Origin: Novosphingobium kaempferiae
GTDB taxonomy: Bacteria > Pseudomonadota > Alphaproteobacteria > Sphingomonadales > Sphingomonadaceae
NCBI RefSeq assembly: GCF_021227995.1
Contig: NZ_CP089301.1
Coordinates: forward strand, 3,658,001 to 3,722,000
DNA length: 64,000 nucleotides
Direction of reading: 5' to 3'
Shown: in pieces, positions 17,346-28,864 of the stretch
Layout: each line of letters starts with the position of its first letter
Position numbering within the stretch: position 1 is the first letter of the stretch
Notes under the pieces: model-generated
The model's database searches: none
Told to the model about the DNA's origin: nothing
The model's input: only the letters and a program-made list of their open reading frames with translations
Translations under genes and position numbers: made by a program

Positions 17346-18035
17346 GTGACCGACTCCCGATCCCCCGAAATTACCGTTTCGAACGAGGACATCCTCGTCC
17401 AGTCGCTGCCCACGGTTTCGCGACTGGCGCTGGCCTATGCGCCGAAAGCGGCGCGCGAGCCGACGCTGGCGCTCCTGGCGCTCGACGCGCGTCTTGCCCA
17501 CCTTCTGCGCCATTCGCGCGAGCCGATGATGGCGCAACTGCGCCTTGCATGGTGGCGCGAGTCGCTGGGGCAGCCCGCGGAGCAATGGCCGGAGGGCGAG
17601 CCTTTGCTGGCGCTGCTTCGGAGTTGGAACGGCCGACACGGCGCCCTGTCGGCGCTTGTCGATGGCTGGGAAACGATGACCGGTGCCGCGCCTCTGCCCG
17701 CGAATGCGCTGGAGGCGATGGCGAATGGCAGGGCCGAAGCTTTCGTTGCGCTGGCCGAAGTCCTGGGACGAGGCAATGAGCGCGAGGCGGTGCTGAGCCT
17801 CGGCCGGGCGTGGGCACTCAATGATCTCGCGATGCGCCTCGGTCATCCGCAGGAGCGCGAAGTGGTGCATGAACTGGCGCGTTCTGCTCAGAAAGCGCGC
17901 GTGTCGCGTCCGCTGCGTCCGCTGATGGTGCTCCACGGCCTCGCCGAGCGGCGGCTTGCCAAGGGGGACGAAGCTGGCGCGACTTCGCCCGCTGCCTTGC
18001 TCAAGGCCATGCGGCTCGGGCTGCTCGGCTTCTGA
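17346..18035 (+). CDS. Squalene/phytoene-synthase-like protein
   Basis: A 229-residue protein with a GTG start. It resembles the squalene/phytoene synthase superfamily: LALLALDARLAHLLRHSREPMMAQLRLAWWRESL corresponds to the first helices, and WALNDLAMRLGH near residue 160 takes the place of the second Asp-rich helix. The canonical DxxxD pairs needed for prenyl-diphosphate condensation are not clearly present, and the protein is shorter than true synthases (about 290 residues). It may belong to the non-catalytic branch related to the complex I assembly factor NDUFAF6. No carotenoid genes are nearby. The function is unproven. Confidence 0.6.
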   Translation: MTDSRSPEITVSNEDILVQSLPTVSRLALAYAPKAAREPTLALLALDARLAHLLRHSREPMMAQLRLAWWRESLGQPAEQWPEGEPLLALLRSWNGRHGALSALVDGWETMTGAAPLPANALEAMANGRAEAFVALAEVLGRGNEREAVLSLGRAWALNDLAMRLGHPQEREVVHELARSAQKARVSRPLRPLMVLHGLAERRLAKGDEAGATSPAALLKAMRLGLLGF

Positions 18036-18101
18036 TTGCAGCCTTGTAATTTCCCTCAGGCACTGCGGCGCGCCTAGTCTTGCGGGTATGGATGGCTCGC
18101 A

Positions 18102-18551
18102 ATGAATCGCTTTCTGCTAGGTGGCCTCGTGCTGGTGGCCTTGGGGATCGGCCTGTTCTGGTGGCAGGGGCATGCGGAGGTGGAAGCCGCGGCGCCGCCT
18201 CCCGAACCCATGGCTACCGAGCCCGCACCTCTGCCGAGCGCCGATGCCGGCGACATGGTCGGGCCCGAACTTCCCGAGGCGACCGATCTCAGCCGTGAGC
18301 AGCGGCGCTTCGGCCGTTTCGATCGGGATCGCGACCGCCGGATTTCCCGCAACGAGATGCTGTCGACGCGTTCCGACGGCTTCCGCAAGCTCGACAAGGA
18401 CGGCAACAACCTGCTGACCTTCGAGGAATGGGCCGTCGCCACCGTCGACAAGTTCGACGGCGCGGACGGCGATCGCGACGGCTATCTCACGCCCGTCGAG
18501 TTCCGCAAGACCGCGCCGCCGCCCAAACAAAAGGCCAGATGCAGTTGCTGA
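18102..18551 (+). CDS. Membrane-anchored EF-hand protein
   Basis: A 149-residue protein with an N-terminal membrane or signal helix (MNRFLLGGLVLVALGIGLFWW) and a Pro/Glu-rich spacer to about residue 60. Three EF-hand loops follow: DRDRDRRISRNE, DKDGNNLLTFEE and DGDRDGYLTPVE, each with Asp at positions 1, 3 and 5 or close variants and Glu at position 12. The C-terminus is CSC, which may form a disulfide or anchor. It most likely binds calcium in the periplasm. It is convergent with trmFO, with 9 bases between stops. Its biological role is unknown. Confidence 0.75.
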   Translation: MNRFLLGGLVLVALGIGLFWWQGHAEVEAAAPPPEPMATEPAPLPSADAGDMVGPELPEATDLSREQRRFGRFDRDRDRRISRNEMLSTRSDGFRKLDKDGNNLLTFEEWAVATVDKFDGADGDRDGYLTPVEFRKTAPPPKQKARCSC

Positions 18552-18560
18552 CGGTCCGGA

Positions 18561-19904
18561 TCAGCCTGCCAGCGTCGCCAGCCAGGGTGTGATCTCTTCC
18601 TTGGCACGTTCGGTGTAGGCTTCCTTGCGCTGCTTCTTCTTCACGTCGTGCAGGGGCGGGAAGAGGCCGAAGTTCACGTTCATCGGCTGATAGGTCTCCG
18701 CCTCGGCATCGCCGGTGATGTGCGAGAGCAGGGCGCCCAGCGCGGTCGTGCGCGGCGGGGCCTGCCATTCTCGACCGGCGAGATCGGCGGCCGCCATCAG
18801 GCCTGCCATCAGGCCGACTGCCGCGCTTTCCACGTAGCCCTCGCAGCCCGTGATCTGGCCTGCAAAGCGCACATTCGGTGCGGTCTTGAGGCGCAGGGTG
18901 CGGTCGAGCAGTATCGGCGAATTGAGGAAGGTGTTGCGGTGCAGACCGCCAAGGCGCGCGAATTCGGCGTTTTCAAGGCCGGGGATCGTGCGGAACAGGC
19001 GGACCTGCTCGGCGTGCTTGAGCTTGGTCTGGAAGCCGACCATGTTCCAGATCGTGCCGAGGTTGTTGTCCTGCCGCAGCTGCACGACGGCATAAGCCCA
19101 GCGGCCGTTCGGATGCTCGGGCGTCGCCCAGTGCGGATTGTCGAGGCCGACCGGCTTCATCGGGCCGAAGCGCAGGGTGTCGACGCCACGCTCGGCCATG
19201 ACTTCGATGGGCATGCAGCCGTCGAAGTAGGGGGTGTTCTCTTCCCACTCCTTGAACGCGGTCTTCTCGCCAGCCAACAGCGCGGCGTGGAAGGTCAGGT
19301 ACTGCTCCTTGGTCATCGGGCAGTTGATGTAGTCCTTGGTCTCGCCCTTATCCCAGCGAGACGCCATCCAGCACACGTCCATGTCGATGGTGTCGCGGTA
19401 GACGATGGGCGCGATGGCATCGAAGAAGGCGAGGCTGTCCGCGCCAGTCGCCGCGCCGATCGAGCCCGCCAGCGCCTCGGCGGTGAGCGGGCCGGTGGCG
19501 ACGATGACCGGGCCGTCGGAGGGCAGGGCGTCGATGCGCTCGCGGACGATCTCGACATTGGGGAGGGCGGACAGGCGCGCCTCGACTTCGGCGGAGAAGA
19601 TCTCGCGATCCACCGCCAGCGCCGAGCCGGCGGGCACCTGCGCCATGGCGGCGGCGCCCATGATGAGCGAGTCGCACTGGCGCATTTCGTGGTGGAGCAG
19701 GCCGACGGCGTTCTTCTCGCTGTCGTCGGAGCGGAACGAGTTCGAGCAGACGAGCTCGGCGAGCCCGTCGCCCTGGTGGGCGGGGCTGCGCTCTCCGGTG
19801 CCGCGCATTTCGGAAAGGCGCACGTTGAAACCGCGGCGGCCGAGCTGCCATGCGGCTTCGCTTCCGGCGAGGCCACCGCCGATGATGTGGATCTGGTGGG
19901 TCAT
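18561..19904 (-). CDS. trmFO: Folate- and FAD-dependent tRNA (uracil-54) methyltransferase
   Basis: A 447-residue flavoprotein that makes ribothymidine at tRNA position 54 with methylenetetrahydrofolate as carbon donor. The FAD-binding motif [15 protein letters not shown] is at the N-terminus (start at 19904). Signatures include [23 protein letters not shown], the cysteine-containing [20 protein letters not shown], and [20 protein letters not shown] longer in-frame extension to 20039 overlaps the divergent gene and is not likely. TrmFO replaces the SAM-dependent TrmA in many bacteria, including most alphaproteobacteria. Confidence 0.96.
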   Translation of the reverse strand: MTHQIHIIGGGLAGSEAAWQLGRRGFNVRLSEMRGTGERSPAHQGDGLAELVCSNSFRSDDSEKNAVGLLHHEMRQCDSLIMGAAAMAQVPAGSALAVDREIFSAEVEARLSALPNVEIVRERIDALPSDGPVIVATGPLTAEALAGSIGAATGADSLAFFDAIAPIVYRDTIDMDVCWMASRWDKGETKDYINCPMTKEQYLTFHAALLAGEKTAFKEWEENTPYFDGCMPIEVMAERGVDTLRFGPMKPVGLDNPHWATPEHPNGRWAYAVVQLRQDNNLGTIWNMVGFQTKLKHAEQVRLFRTIPGLENAEFARLGGLHRNTFLNSPILLDRTLRLKTAPNVRFAGQITGCEGYVESAAVGLMAGLMAAADLAGREWQAPPRTTALGALLSHITGDAEAETYQPMNVNFGLFPPLHDVKKKQRKEAYTERAKEEITPWLATLAG

Positions 19905-20005
19905 GGCGCATGCGCCTAGACCTTCTCGCCGCCATGGAAAAGGGGCGGAGCATCTGCCATGGCCGTTCGCGCAAGTTTCCGCCCGGCCAATCGCAAGGAG
20001 TATGA

Positions 20006-20656
20006 ATGTCCCGACGTGCGCTGATCGAACGCCGCCCATGGTTGCTGGCGAGCATGATCCTCGCCGTGATGTGGGTATGGCTGCAGGACAGCCGCCTTCC
20101 GGGCCTCTACCTGCTGATGCTCAAGGGAGCGCCGCTGGCCTTGCTCGCGGTCTATGCGGTGTTGCGCCATCGCGGTAACGACACCCGCTCACTGGCGGGA
20201 ATGCTGGGGCTGGAGGCTGTCGGATCGGCGCTGTGGTACGAGGTGCCGGTGATCGGGCTCAACGCGATGCTGGTTGCGTTCCTGATCGGGCTCACGCTGT
20301 TCCTCGTCCATCGCACGCCGGTCATGGACAGCGGGCGGCGCGCTTCGGCGCTGGCGCTGACGGTGGGGACGCCGCTGCTCTGCTTCTTCGCGGCCGACCG
20401 CGCGGGTGTCGGAGTGCCGCTGTTTCTCGGACTGGCGCTGGGCGGCATGGCTGCGGCAGCGTGGATCAGCACATTTCCGCGATCGCGCGTGGGAGCAGGG
20501 GCAGCGCTGATCGTCGCAGGCGTGGTGCTGGAGATCGCGGCGTCGAGCGGCAGTGCGGTACTGGCGCTGGCGGCATGGCCGCTGTTCTATCTGGGCAATC
20601 TGGTGCTGGCCACGGGCGTGACCGGCGAATTGCGGATGCGCGAGGAGTTGCGGTGA
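20006..20656 (+). CDS. YhhN-like multi-pass membrane protein
   Basis: A 216-residue protein with about eight hydrophobic segments and few charged residues. Size, topology and pieces such as [14 protein letters not shown] and [11 protein letters not shown] fit the YhhN family, whose animal members (TMEM86) hydrolyse lysoplasmalogen. The bacterial substrate is uncertain and the match is by general pattern only. A 14-bp terminator hairpin follows directly. Confidence 0.6.
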   Translation: MSRRALIERRPWLLASMILAVMWVWLQDSRLPGLYLLMLKGAPLALLAVYAVLRHRGNDTRSLAGMLGLEAVGSALWYEVPVIGLNAMLVAFLIGLTLFLVHRTPVMDSGRRASALALTVGTPLLCFFAADRAGVGVPLFLGLALGGMAAAAWISTFPRSRVGAGAALIVAGVVLEIAASSGSAVLALAAWPLFYLGNLVLATGVTGELRMREELR

Positions 20657-20666
20657 TCGTTGTGTA

Positions 20667-20699
20667 AATCCCTCCCCGAGACAAGCTCGGGGAGGGATT
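20667..20699 (+). terminator. Terminator after the YhhN-like gene
   Basis: A perfect 14-bp stem (AATCCCTCCCCGAG at 20667-20680 with CTCGGGGAGGGATT at 20686-20699) and 5-nt loop, 11 bases after the stop. A short TT follows the stem. It could act in both directions. Confidence 0.75.
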
Positions 20700-20721
20700 G
20701 GCGTTATCCGCACCCACACTT

Positions 20722-20796
20722 CGTCATTGCGAGCGCAGCGAAGCAATCCAGCGGCATAGAACTGCGCTGGATTGCTTCGCTACGCTCGCAATGACG
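20722..20796. repeat. 75-bp palindromic intergenic repeat, copy 2
   Basis: Same 31-13-31 structure as the copy at 2541-2615: left arm starts CGTCATTGCGAGCGCAGCGA, right arm is its reverse complement with one mismatch, and the 13-nt centre differs. It lies between the YhhN-like gene and the 3' end of the putative structured RNA. Confidence 0.9.
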
Positions 20797-20815
20797 AACG
20801 TCTGGAATGGACACA

Positions 20816-21229
20816 CGAAAACGCCCGCTGGCGAGTGCGGGCCTAACGCCGGGGAAGGAAACGCGAGGATCCGAGAGTGAACATCGGGTCGGCGTCGTGA
20901 GCGTCCGGACGGGACGCGGGGGTCTGGTTTCCACAGCGCGTTGCGAGTGGCCGGGTAGGTGCAGTCAGCCCGGCTCGACCTGTATTCCATCGGACCTGTC
21001 CGGTATGGCCGACGTTGGGGCTCGCGTCGGTATCGGTCATGGGACTTCCGGGAGAGCCGCTCCCAGGCCGATATACTCGGTTGGGGGAACGGCCGGGCCA
21101 GAGCCTAGAGGACGGTCCGGGTCTTCGATGGACACCGTGGTGCGTAGCTACGGCTTGATACCGCATCCCGGCCCACGACGCCGACCCGATACACCGTCGA
21201 ACCCTTGTACGTCAGGTCCGGCGGATGCT
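20816..21229 (-). ncRNA. Putative free-standing structured RNA, about 410 nt
   Basis: This 490-bp interval has no convincing protein. It has a near-consensus promoter on the minus strand at 21235-21262 and an intrinsic terminator at 20817-20842. Between them is a 17-nt perfect inverted repeat (20883-20899 with 21174-21190), extendable by three pairs including a G-U that only the minus transcript can form. Inside it lie perfect hairpins at 20901-20917, 20950-20974, 21009-21030, 21050-21064 and 21068-21080. At the 5' end ACCTGA and TCGGGT can pair in a competing stem, so two conformations are possible. I compared it with tmRNA, RNase P, 6S and SRP RNAs and found no match. The ends are estimated from promoter and terminator. 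Confidence 0.5.
20817..20842 (-). terminator. Terminator of the putative structured RNA
   Basis: On the minus strand GCCCGC (20842-20837) pairs with GCGGGC (20828-20823) across an 8-nt loop and is followed by GTTTTC. This is a typical intrinsic terminator with no gene ending just before it, which is why I assign it to the putative ncRNA. Confidence 0.65.
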
Positions 21230-21234
21230 GGGCC

Positions 21235-21262
21235 ATATAACCTATTTGGCGATATTTGTCAA
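21235..21262 (-). promoter_or_regulatory. Strong sigma-70-type promoter reading into the gap
   Basis: On the minus strand TTGACA (21262-21257) is separated by 16 bp from TTATAT (21240-21235). Both hexamers are close to consensus, unusual in this GC-rich sequence. The promoter starts 26 bases after the DUF952 stop and faces the non-coding interval, with an expected start near 21228. Confidence 0.65.
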
Positions 21263-21288
21263 GATCGCGAGGATATCCGCGGACGCTC

Positions 21289-21635
21289 TCAAGGAAGAAC
21301 GAGCACCCCATCGCTGTTTCGCTCGACCTGCGCATGAGCGATCACCGCCGAAAGCGGCAGATCGGCGTAGATGTGCGGGAACAGCGCGCCGCCGCGTGAG
21401 ACTTCCCACTTCACGGTGCTCCCCAAGGCCGCAAGATCGACGGCGGCGACGTGAAGGTCGTCCTGTCCGGCGAAATGCTTGTCCAGCGTGCCCTGCGCCT
21501 GCTCGGCGGTGGACATGTGGATGTAGCCGTCGGCCAGATCGACCGGGGCCCCTGCGAAAGTCCCGTCGGCGAGCAACCGCGAAAGCTGCTCGCCGGTCAA
21601 GATCTTATAAGCGACCGCAGGCGCGGCAGCGTCGG

Positions 21636-21639
<4 letters not shown>
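21289..21639 (-). CDS. DUF952 family protein
   Basis: A 116-residue protein matching the DUF952 pattern: YKILTGEQLSRLLADGTFAGAPVDLADGYIHMSTAEQAQGTL, then HVAAVDLAAL and WEVSRGGALFPHIYADLPLSAV. DUF952 proteins are small, cytoplasmic and of unknown function; the conserved DGYIHxS and GxxFPHxY motifs suggest a binding or catalytic site, with a fold reported to resemble ADP-ribose-handling domains in some members (not certain). Its start overlaps the gyrA stop by 4 bases, so it is translationally coupled to gyrA. Confidence 0.85.
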
Positions 21640-24398
<2,759 letters not shown>

Positions 24399-24719
24399 GC
24401 GCTTTGTTTCGCCGTTGTTGCGGGAAGGGGTTGATGAATCGCACTAGGACATGCGCTCAGGGAAAGCCACCGGAACCGGGGGTGGGGCGGGGCAGGGAGC
24501 CTCGTTTTCCACATATATGGACGCCACTTCGGACGGGAACCTGAACGGCTGCGACGAATTGCATTCAATGCGCGTTCAGTGGCGCGATCCTATTTGCGGC
24601 GAGAGGTTGCCAAGGGTCTTTTTCCCCGCCAAACCCTCCCGGCCCATTTTCGATCCTGTCGGGCAGGATTTCGCATGTCCCGCAGGATGTTGGTTTTGTC
24701 CTTGAGAGGAGTAGCCTTG
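24399..24719. other. 321-bp intergenic region between gyrA and the solenoid gene
   Basis: No coding region is supported here. It must hold the divergent promoters of gyrA and of the gene at 24720. Near the downstream gene ATCCTG (24653-24658) and CAGGAT (24683-24688), together with inner CGGG and CCCG, can form a hairpin followed by GTTGGTTTTGTCC, which has the look of an attenuator or leader structure. A short AT-rich stretch (CCACATATATGGAC, about 24508-24521) could be part of the gyrA promoter. Confidence 0.4.
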
Positions 24720-26069
24720 ATGGCTCGCAAGTTCCTTGTTTCCCGTGTCGCCCTTGCAGTCGCGCTGTCGAGCGGACTGGCGATGACGGTTGCCACCCCC
24801 GCGATGGCCGCGAAGAAGGATAAGGAGAAGGAAGCCGCCGGCAAGTTCTCCCCCGAGTTCGTGAAGGTCGCGCAGCCGCTGCAAAAGGCTATGAACGACG
24901 CGATCGCAAAGATCCCCGGTGGCAAGCCTACCCCGGAAACGACCGCCGCTGCCAAGCAGGCGTTCGAGGCAGGCGTCGGCAGTGACGGCAAGGCTGCGTT
25001 CCAGTCGGCATCGGCAGCCGCCACCACGCCAGACGACAAGAATGCGCTCGGTTCGATGATGCGCAACTACGGCATCATCTCGCAGGATCTCGCTCTGAAG
25101 TTTCAGGGCAGCCTCATGCTGCTGGAAAGCGGCAAGCTCGACGCTGCGAATGTCGGGATGACCAACTACGATGCCGGCGTCACGGCATATCAGCTCAAGG
25201 ACTATGCCAACTCGGCAAAGTACCTCAAGGCTGCCAAGGATGCAGGCTTTGTGGATTCGTCAGGCCAGCTCGACCTGGTGCTTGCCGATGCGTACAAGCG
25301 CAACAACAACCCCGAAGCCGCACTGCAGATGGCCAAGGACGATGTTGCCGCCGCGCAGGCCAAGGGTGTCGCGCCTTCGGAAACCGCGCTGCGCAGCGTC
25401 TTGCAGCAGACTTACACCGCCAAGCAGCTCGCGCCTTCGACCGAGTATGCGGCGCTGCTGGCGCAATACTATCCCGGCACCTGGAACACGGCGGTCTCGG
25501 TCGTCCGCCAGCTTGCTTCGCTGCCGCGGGACCAGAACCTCGATCTCATGCGCCTGATGTTCCTCACGGGTTCGATGAACGACAAGCGCGACTACTACGA
25601 GTACCTCGAGAACGTCGATCCGCGCGCCTTCCCGGGCGAGGCGAGCAAGGTGATGAACGACGGTATCTCGAAGGGCAAGCTGACCTCGGCCGACGTGCCG
25701 GACAAGGCGAACACCGAAGGCCGCGTTGCCGCCGACAAGGCCTCGCTGCCCGCCACTGAACGCGATGCCAACAAGCCGGGCGCTACCGGCGCGACCGTGG
25801 TTGCCGCAGGTGACGTGTTCCTGAGCTACGACCAGCCCGCCAAGGCCGAAACCTTCTACGCGAAGGCGGCTTCCATGCCTGGCGTCGACGCCAGCAAGGT
25901 CGCGCTGCGCCTCGGCATGACGCAGGCTCTGCAGGGCAAGTACGCCGATGCGGAAGCCAACTTCGCCAAGGTCACCGGCACCCGGCAGCCGGTCGCCAAG
26001 CTGTGGTCGGCCTATGCCAAGGGCAAGGCCGCTCCGGCGACGGCTGCTGCGGCTCCCGCTGCGAACTGA
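24720..26069 (+). CDS. Secreted TPR-like helical repeat protein, unknown
   Basis: A 449-residue protein with a clear signal peptide (KFLVSRVALAVALSSGLAM, cleavage near ATPAMA-A, about residue 31). The mature part is Ala/Lys-rich and helical with TPR-like units, for example YQLKDYANSAKYLKAAKDAGF, LADAYKRNNNPEAALQMAKDD and LGMTQALQGKYADAEANFAKV near the C-terminus. GAGAGGAG precedes the ATG and a strong terminator follows, so it is a single-gene unit. I do not recognise a named family. It probably resides in the periplasm as a scaffold. Strong ribosome-binding site and terminator suggest good expression. Confidence 0.8.
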   Translation: MARKFLVSRVALAVALSSGLAMTVATPAMAAKKDKEKEAAGKFSPEFVKVAQPLQKAMNDAIAKIPGGKPTPETTAAAKQAFEAGVGSDGKAAFQSASAAATTPDDKNALGSMMRNYGIISQDLALKFQGSLMLLESGKLDAANVGMTNYDAGVTAYQLKDYANSAKYLKAAKDAGFVDSSGQLDLVLADAYKRNNNPEAALQMAKDDVAAAQAKGVAPSETALRSVLQQTYTAKQLAPSTEYAALLAQYYPGTWNTAVSVVRQLASLPRDQNLDLMRLMFLTGSMNDKRDYYEYLENVDPRAFPGEASKVMNDGISKGKLTSADVPDKANTEGRVAADKASLPATERDANKPGATGATVVAAGDVFLSYDQPAKAETFYAKAASMPGVDASKVALRLGMTQALQGKYADAEANFAKVTGTRQPVAKLWSAYAKGKAAPATAAAAPAAN

Positions 26070-26094
26070 TCTTCGCAAGCATTGCCGAAACGAG

Positions 26095-26123
26095 AAGGGC
26101 GCCGGTTTCCCGGCGCCCTTTTT
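26095..26123 (+). terminator. Terminator after the solenoid gene
   Basis: An 11-bp perfect stem (AAGGGCGCCGG at 26095-26105 with CCGGCGCCCTT at 26110-26120), TTTC loop and a run of five T from 26119. A classic intrinsic terminator. Confidence 0.92.
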
Positions 26124-26150
26124 CGTGTTCGATGTCGGATCAAGGCCGCA

Positions 26151-26792
26151 TTATGATACCGGCGAGAATTCACCGCTCTGCTCGTCCAGCAGGTGCAGGA
26201 CGCCATCCGAGATCGCGAAGAACGCGCCGCGCAGCGTGAGTTCGCCCTTGCCGACCTTGCTCTTCACGCAGGGGAAGGTCATCAGGTTGTCGAGGCTGAC
26301 CTTGACCGCCGCCTGCTCCATGGCGCGTTCGGCATCGCGGCCAGTGGTGCCGTGGGTATGGGCGACAGGTTCACGCGCCTCGTCGAGCATCGAGATCCAG
26401 TCGGCGACGAAGCCGCCCTGACCGAGTTCTGCATCCTTCAAATCCTGCGTCAGCGCCGCCTTGCAGCCGCCGCACAGGCCATGGCCCATGACCACGACTT
26501 CCTTCACCTTGAGCACCTGCACCGCGAATTCCAGCGCAGCCGAGACGCCGTGATGGCCGGGCGTCGTCTCGAACGGCGGCACCAGGGCGGCGACGTTGCG
26601 CACGACGAAGATCGTGCCGGGATCGACGTCGAAGATCTGGCTGGGATCGACTCGGCTGTCCGAGCAGGCGATCACCATGACCTGCGGCGACTGCCCCTGG
26701 CCGAGCTGGTCCCAGCGTTCGCGGTTGTGCGACCAGCCGGTGTCGCGGAAGCGGCGGTAGCCGTCGAGGAGGGTGTTCAGCACTTCGGTCAT
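26151..26792 (-). CDS. Beta-class carbonic anhydrase
   Basis: A 213-residue zinc enzyme that interconverts carbon dioxide and bicarbonate. The zinc ligands and catalytic dyad are visible in [15 protein letters not shown] (Cys, Asp-Arg) and [13 protein letters not shown] (His, Cys). [11 protein letters not shown] and [12 protein letters not shown] are family signatures. The start at 26792 ([15 protein letters not shown]) gives the common N-terminus; a start nine codons upstream is less likely. It is divergent from lipA with 94 bases between starts. It supplies bicarbonate for carboxylases in the cytoplasm. Confidence 0.95.
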   Translation of the reverse strand: MTEVLNTLLDGYRRFRDTGWSHNRERWDQLGQGQSPQVMVIACSDSRVDPSQIFDVDPGTIFVVRNVAALVPPFETTPGHHGVSAALEFAVQVLKVKEVVVMGHGLCGGCKAALTQDLKDAELGQGGFVADWISMLDEAREPVAHTHGTTGRDAERAMEQAAVKVSLDNLMTFPCVKSKVGKGELTLRGAFFAISDGVLHLLDEQSGEFSPVS

Positions 26793-26886
26793 GCGGGGGC
26801 TCCGTTGCTCTTTTATCAAGCTGCGCTTTTCCTTACGCCGGATATTCGGGCTGGCAAGGTTGCGTCCATATGACTATCTGAACGGC

Positions 26887-27840
26887 ATGAACGATCTCTC
26901 TTCCGTCCCCGCACCCGAGGGCGCGCCGCAGCGCCAGCGCAAGCCCGACTGGATCCGCGTCAAGGCGCCGACCAGCAAGGGCTACGGCGAGACTCGCCAG
27001 CTCATGCGCGACCTCAAGCTCAATACGGTGTGCGAGGAAGCGGCCTGCCCGAACATCGGCGAGTGCTGGACGAAGAAGCACGCCACGGTGATGATCCTTG
27101 GCGACACCTGCACCCGCGCCTGCGCGTTCTGTAACGTCAAGACCGGCATGCCCGGTCGCGTCGATGCGGCGGAGCCTGACAACGTGGCGGAAATGGTCCT
27201 CAAGACCGGGCTGGAGCACATCGTCGTGACTTCGGTCGACCGCGACGACCTGCCGGACGGCGGCGCGAGCCAGTTCGTCAAGGTGATCCGGGCGGTGCGC
27301 GCGGCTTCGCCCGCCACCACCATCGAGATTCTGACCCCGGACTTCCGCAACAAGATGCAGCGCGCCGTCGAGGCGATCGTCGAAGCGCGTCCGGACGTCT
27401 ACAACCACAACCTCGAGACGGTGCCCCGCCTCTATCCGACCATCCGCCCCGGCGCGCGCTACTACGCCTCGCTGCGGCTGCTGGAGGAAGTTAAGCGGCA
27501 CGACCCGTCGATCTTCACCAAGTCGGGTATCATGCTCGGCCTCGGTGAGGAACGCCTCGAAGTCCATCAGGTGATGGATGATATGCGCTGCGCCGACATC
27601 GATTTCCTGACCATGGGCCAGTACCTGCGCCCGACGCCCAAGCATGCCGAGGTGAAGGAATTCGTCACCCCGCAGGCTTTCAAGGCTTACGGTGCCATCG
27701 CCCGTGCCAAGGGCTTTCTGCAGGTGGCGTCCTCGCCGCTGACGCGCTCCAGCTACCACGCGGGCGACGACTTCGCCCAGATGCGCGCGGCGCGAGAGGC
27801 GAAGCTGGCGAAGCAGGCACCGGCAACCGCGAAGGCCTGA
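26887..27840 (+). CDS. lipA: Lipoyl synthase
   Basis: A 317-residue radical-SAM enzyme that inserts two sulfur atoms into octanoyl groups on lipoyl domains. The auxiliary cluster cysteines are C49, C54 and C60 ([12 protein letters not shown]), the radical-SAM cysteines are C75, C79 and C82 (CTRACAFC), and the C-terminal serine ligand is in [12 protein letters not shown]. The start at 26887 is the first sensible ATG. It serves the lipoyl domains of PdhB and PdhC encoded in this window. The next gene starts 1 base after its stop. Confidence 0.98.
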   Translation: MNDLSSVPAPEGAPQRQRKPDWIRVKAPTSKGYGETRQLMRDLKLNTVCEEAACPNIGECWTKKHATVMILGDTCTRACAFCNVKTGMPGRVDAAEPDNVAEMVLKTGLEHIVVTSVDRDDLPDGGASQFVKVIRAVRAASPATTIEILTPDFRNKMQRAVEAIVEARPDVYNHNLETVPRLYPTIRPGARYYASLRLLEEVKRHDPSIFTKSGIMLGLGEERLEVHQVMDDMRCADIDFLTMGQYLRPTPKHAEVKEFVTPQAFKAYGAIARAKGFLQVASSPLTRSSYHAGDDFAQMRAAREAKLAKQAPATAKA

Positions 27841-27841
27841 C

Positions 27842-28288
27842 GTGCCCGGAATTCACGAAACCCGGCGCCTTCCCTACAGCGCCGAGCAGATGTTCGATCT
27901 TGTCGCCGACGTCGGCCGCTATCAGGAGTTCCTCCCCTGGGTCGTCGCGACCCGGGTGAAGTCCGATGACGGCAGCGAGATGATCGCGGACATGCTCGTC
28001 GGCTTCAAGGCCCTGCGCGAGAAATTCACTTCGCGAGTCGAGAAGGAGCGCCCTCACGAGATCCGCGTACACTACGTCGACGGTCCCATGCGTGACCTGC
28101 ACAACGTCTGGACATTCCGTGCGGTCGACGAGAGTTCGTGCGACATCGAGTTCGACGTAAAGTTCACCTTCCGCAACCCGCTGTTCGAGAAGCTGGCCGG
28201 CCAGTACTTCGACAAGGCGTTCCGCAAGATGGTCGCGGCGTTCGAGGTGCGCGCTTCCGAGCTTTACGGCGCGACGCAGGCGGGATGA
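27842..28288 (+). CDS. COQ10/RatA-type START-domain protein
   Basis: A 148-residue single START/polyketide-cyclase-like domain with the family's opening (HETRRLPYSAEQMFDLVADVGRYQEFLPWVVATRV) and C-terminal helix (NPLFEKLAGQYFDKAFRKMVAAFEVRASEL). The family includes mitochondrial COQ10, which binds ubiquinone, and bacterial RatA. In an alphaproteobacterium the COQ10-like quinone-binding role is the more likely. GTG start immediately after lipA, so the two are co-translated. The link between lipoate and quinone function here is inference. Confidence 0.88.
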   Translation: MPGIHETRRLPYSAEQMFDLVADVGRYQEFLPWVVATRVKSDDGSEMIADMLVGFKALREKFTSRVEKERPHEIRVHYVDGPMRDLHNVWTFRAVDESSCDIEFDVKFTFRNPLFEKLAGQYFDKAFRKMVAAFEVRASELYGATQAG

Positions 28289-28295
28289 GCGCGTC

Positions 28296-28356
28296 GTCCC
28301 GGACTTGATCCGGGACCGGTGGCTGTCTTTAGGCGCGGGCTGTCTTAGAGACAGCC
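28296..28356. terminator. Two hairpins between convergent genes
   Basis: GTCCCGGA (28296-28303) pairs with TCCGGGAC (28309-28316), and GGCTGTCT (28338-28345) pairs with AGACAGCC (28349-28356). Both stems are perfect 8-mers. They lie between the stops of the COQ10-like gene and the CinA gene and can end both transcripts. The first belongs to a repeat family also seen at 57327-57355 (shared left arm CGTCGTCCCGGA). Confidence 0.6.
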
Positions 28357-28357
28357 G

Positions 28358-28864
28358 TCACGGCAACAGAAGCTCCAGCGCGATGATCGCGGCCTGATGC
28401 CGGATTTCCGCGCGGCTCTTGCCGTCGAGCAGTTTCTGCTCCGCGTTGATCTCTTCCTCGCCCCGCCGCGCACACGCGAACACGACCGTGCCGACCGGCT
28501 TCATCTCGCTGCCGCCGTCAGGCCCGGCGATGCCGCTGATCGCCACGGAGACATCCGCGCGGCTCTTGGCGATGGCGCCCTGCGCCATCGCCCACGCCGT
28601 CGCCGGGGACACCGCGCCGAACGAATCGATGATGTCGGAGTGGACGCCCAGCATCTCCATCTTGGCTTCGTTGGAGTAGGTCACGAACCCGCGATCCAGC
28701 ACCGCCGATGAGCCGGGGATCTCCGTCAGCGCCGCGCAGACGAGACCGCCCGTGCAACTCTCCGCCACCGAAACCATGCGGCCGACCGCCTTGTTCTCCT
28801 CGATCACGCGGCGGGCGAGTTCATAGAGGTCTTCGGGAAAGAACGGGTTCGCGGCCATCATCAA
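28358..28864 (-). CDS. CinA C-terminal-domain protein (nicotinamide-nucleotide amidase type)
   Basis: A 168-residue stand-alone CinA C-terminal domain. Landmarks are VSVAESCTGGLVCAALTEIPGSSAVLDRGFVTYSNEAKMEMLGV and SVAISGIAGPDGGSEMKPVGTVVFA. This domain (PncC) deamidates NMN to nicotinate mononucleotide in pyridine-nucleotide recycling. The N-terminal MoaB-like domain of full-length CinA is absent, as is common in proteobacteria. The start is one of three consecutive ATG codons that overlap the stop of the upstream gene; AAGGA lies before the first. Confidence 0.92.
   Translation of the reverse strand: MMMAANPFFPEDLYELARRVIEENKAVGRMVSVAESCTGGLVCAALTEIPGSSAVLDRGFVTYSNEAKMEMLGVHSDIIDSFGAVSPATAWAMAQGAIAKSRADVSVAISGIAGPDGGSEMKPVGTVVFACARRGEEEINAEQKLLDGKSRAEIRHQAAIIALELLLP

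Noticed and set aside
17346..18035. Carotenoid-biosynthesis phytoene synthase
   Set aside because: The protein is short, the Asp-rich motifs are not evident, and no crt gene is nearby.
20816..21262. Identification of the structured RNA as a permuted tmRNA
   Set aside because: A stretch resembling a T-arm plus acceptor ending in ACCA (minus strand, around 21139-21166) is present, but no complementary 5' acceptor strand follows, the long helix partner is in the wrong place and no tag peptide reading frame is seen.
20807..21337. Plus-strand ORF of 176 codons and minus-strand ORF of 107 codons across the same gap
   Set aside because: Composition is Pro/Arg/Ser/Gly-rich without domain signatures, there is no good ribosome-binding site, and the dense inverted repeats explain the open frames better.
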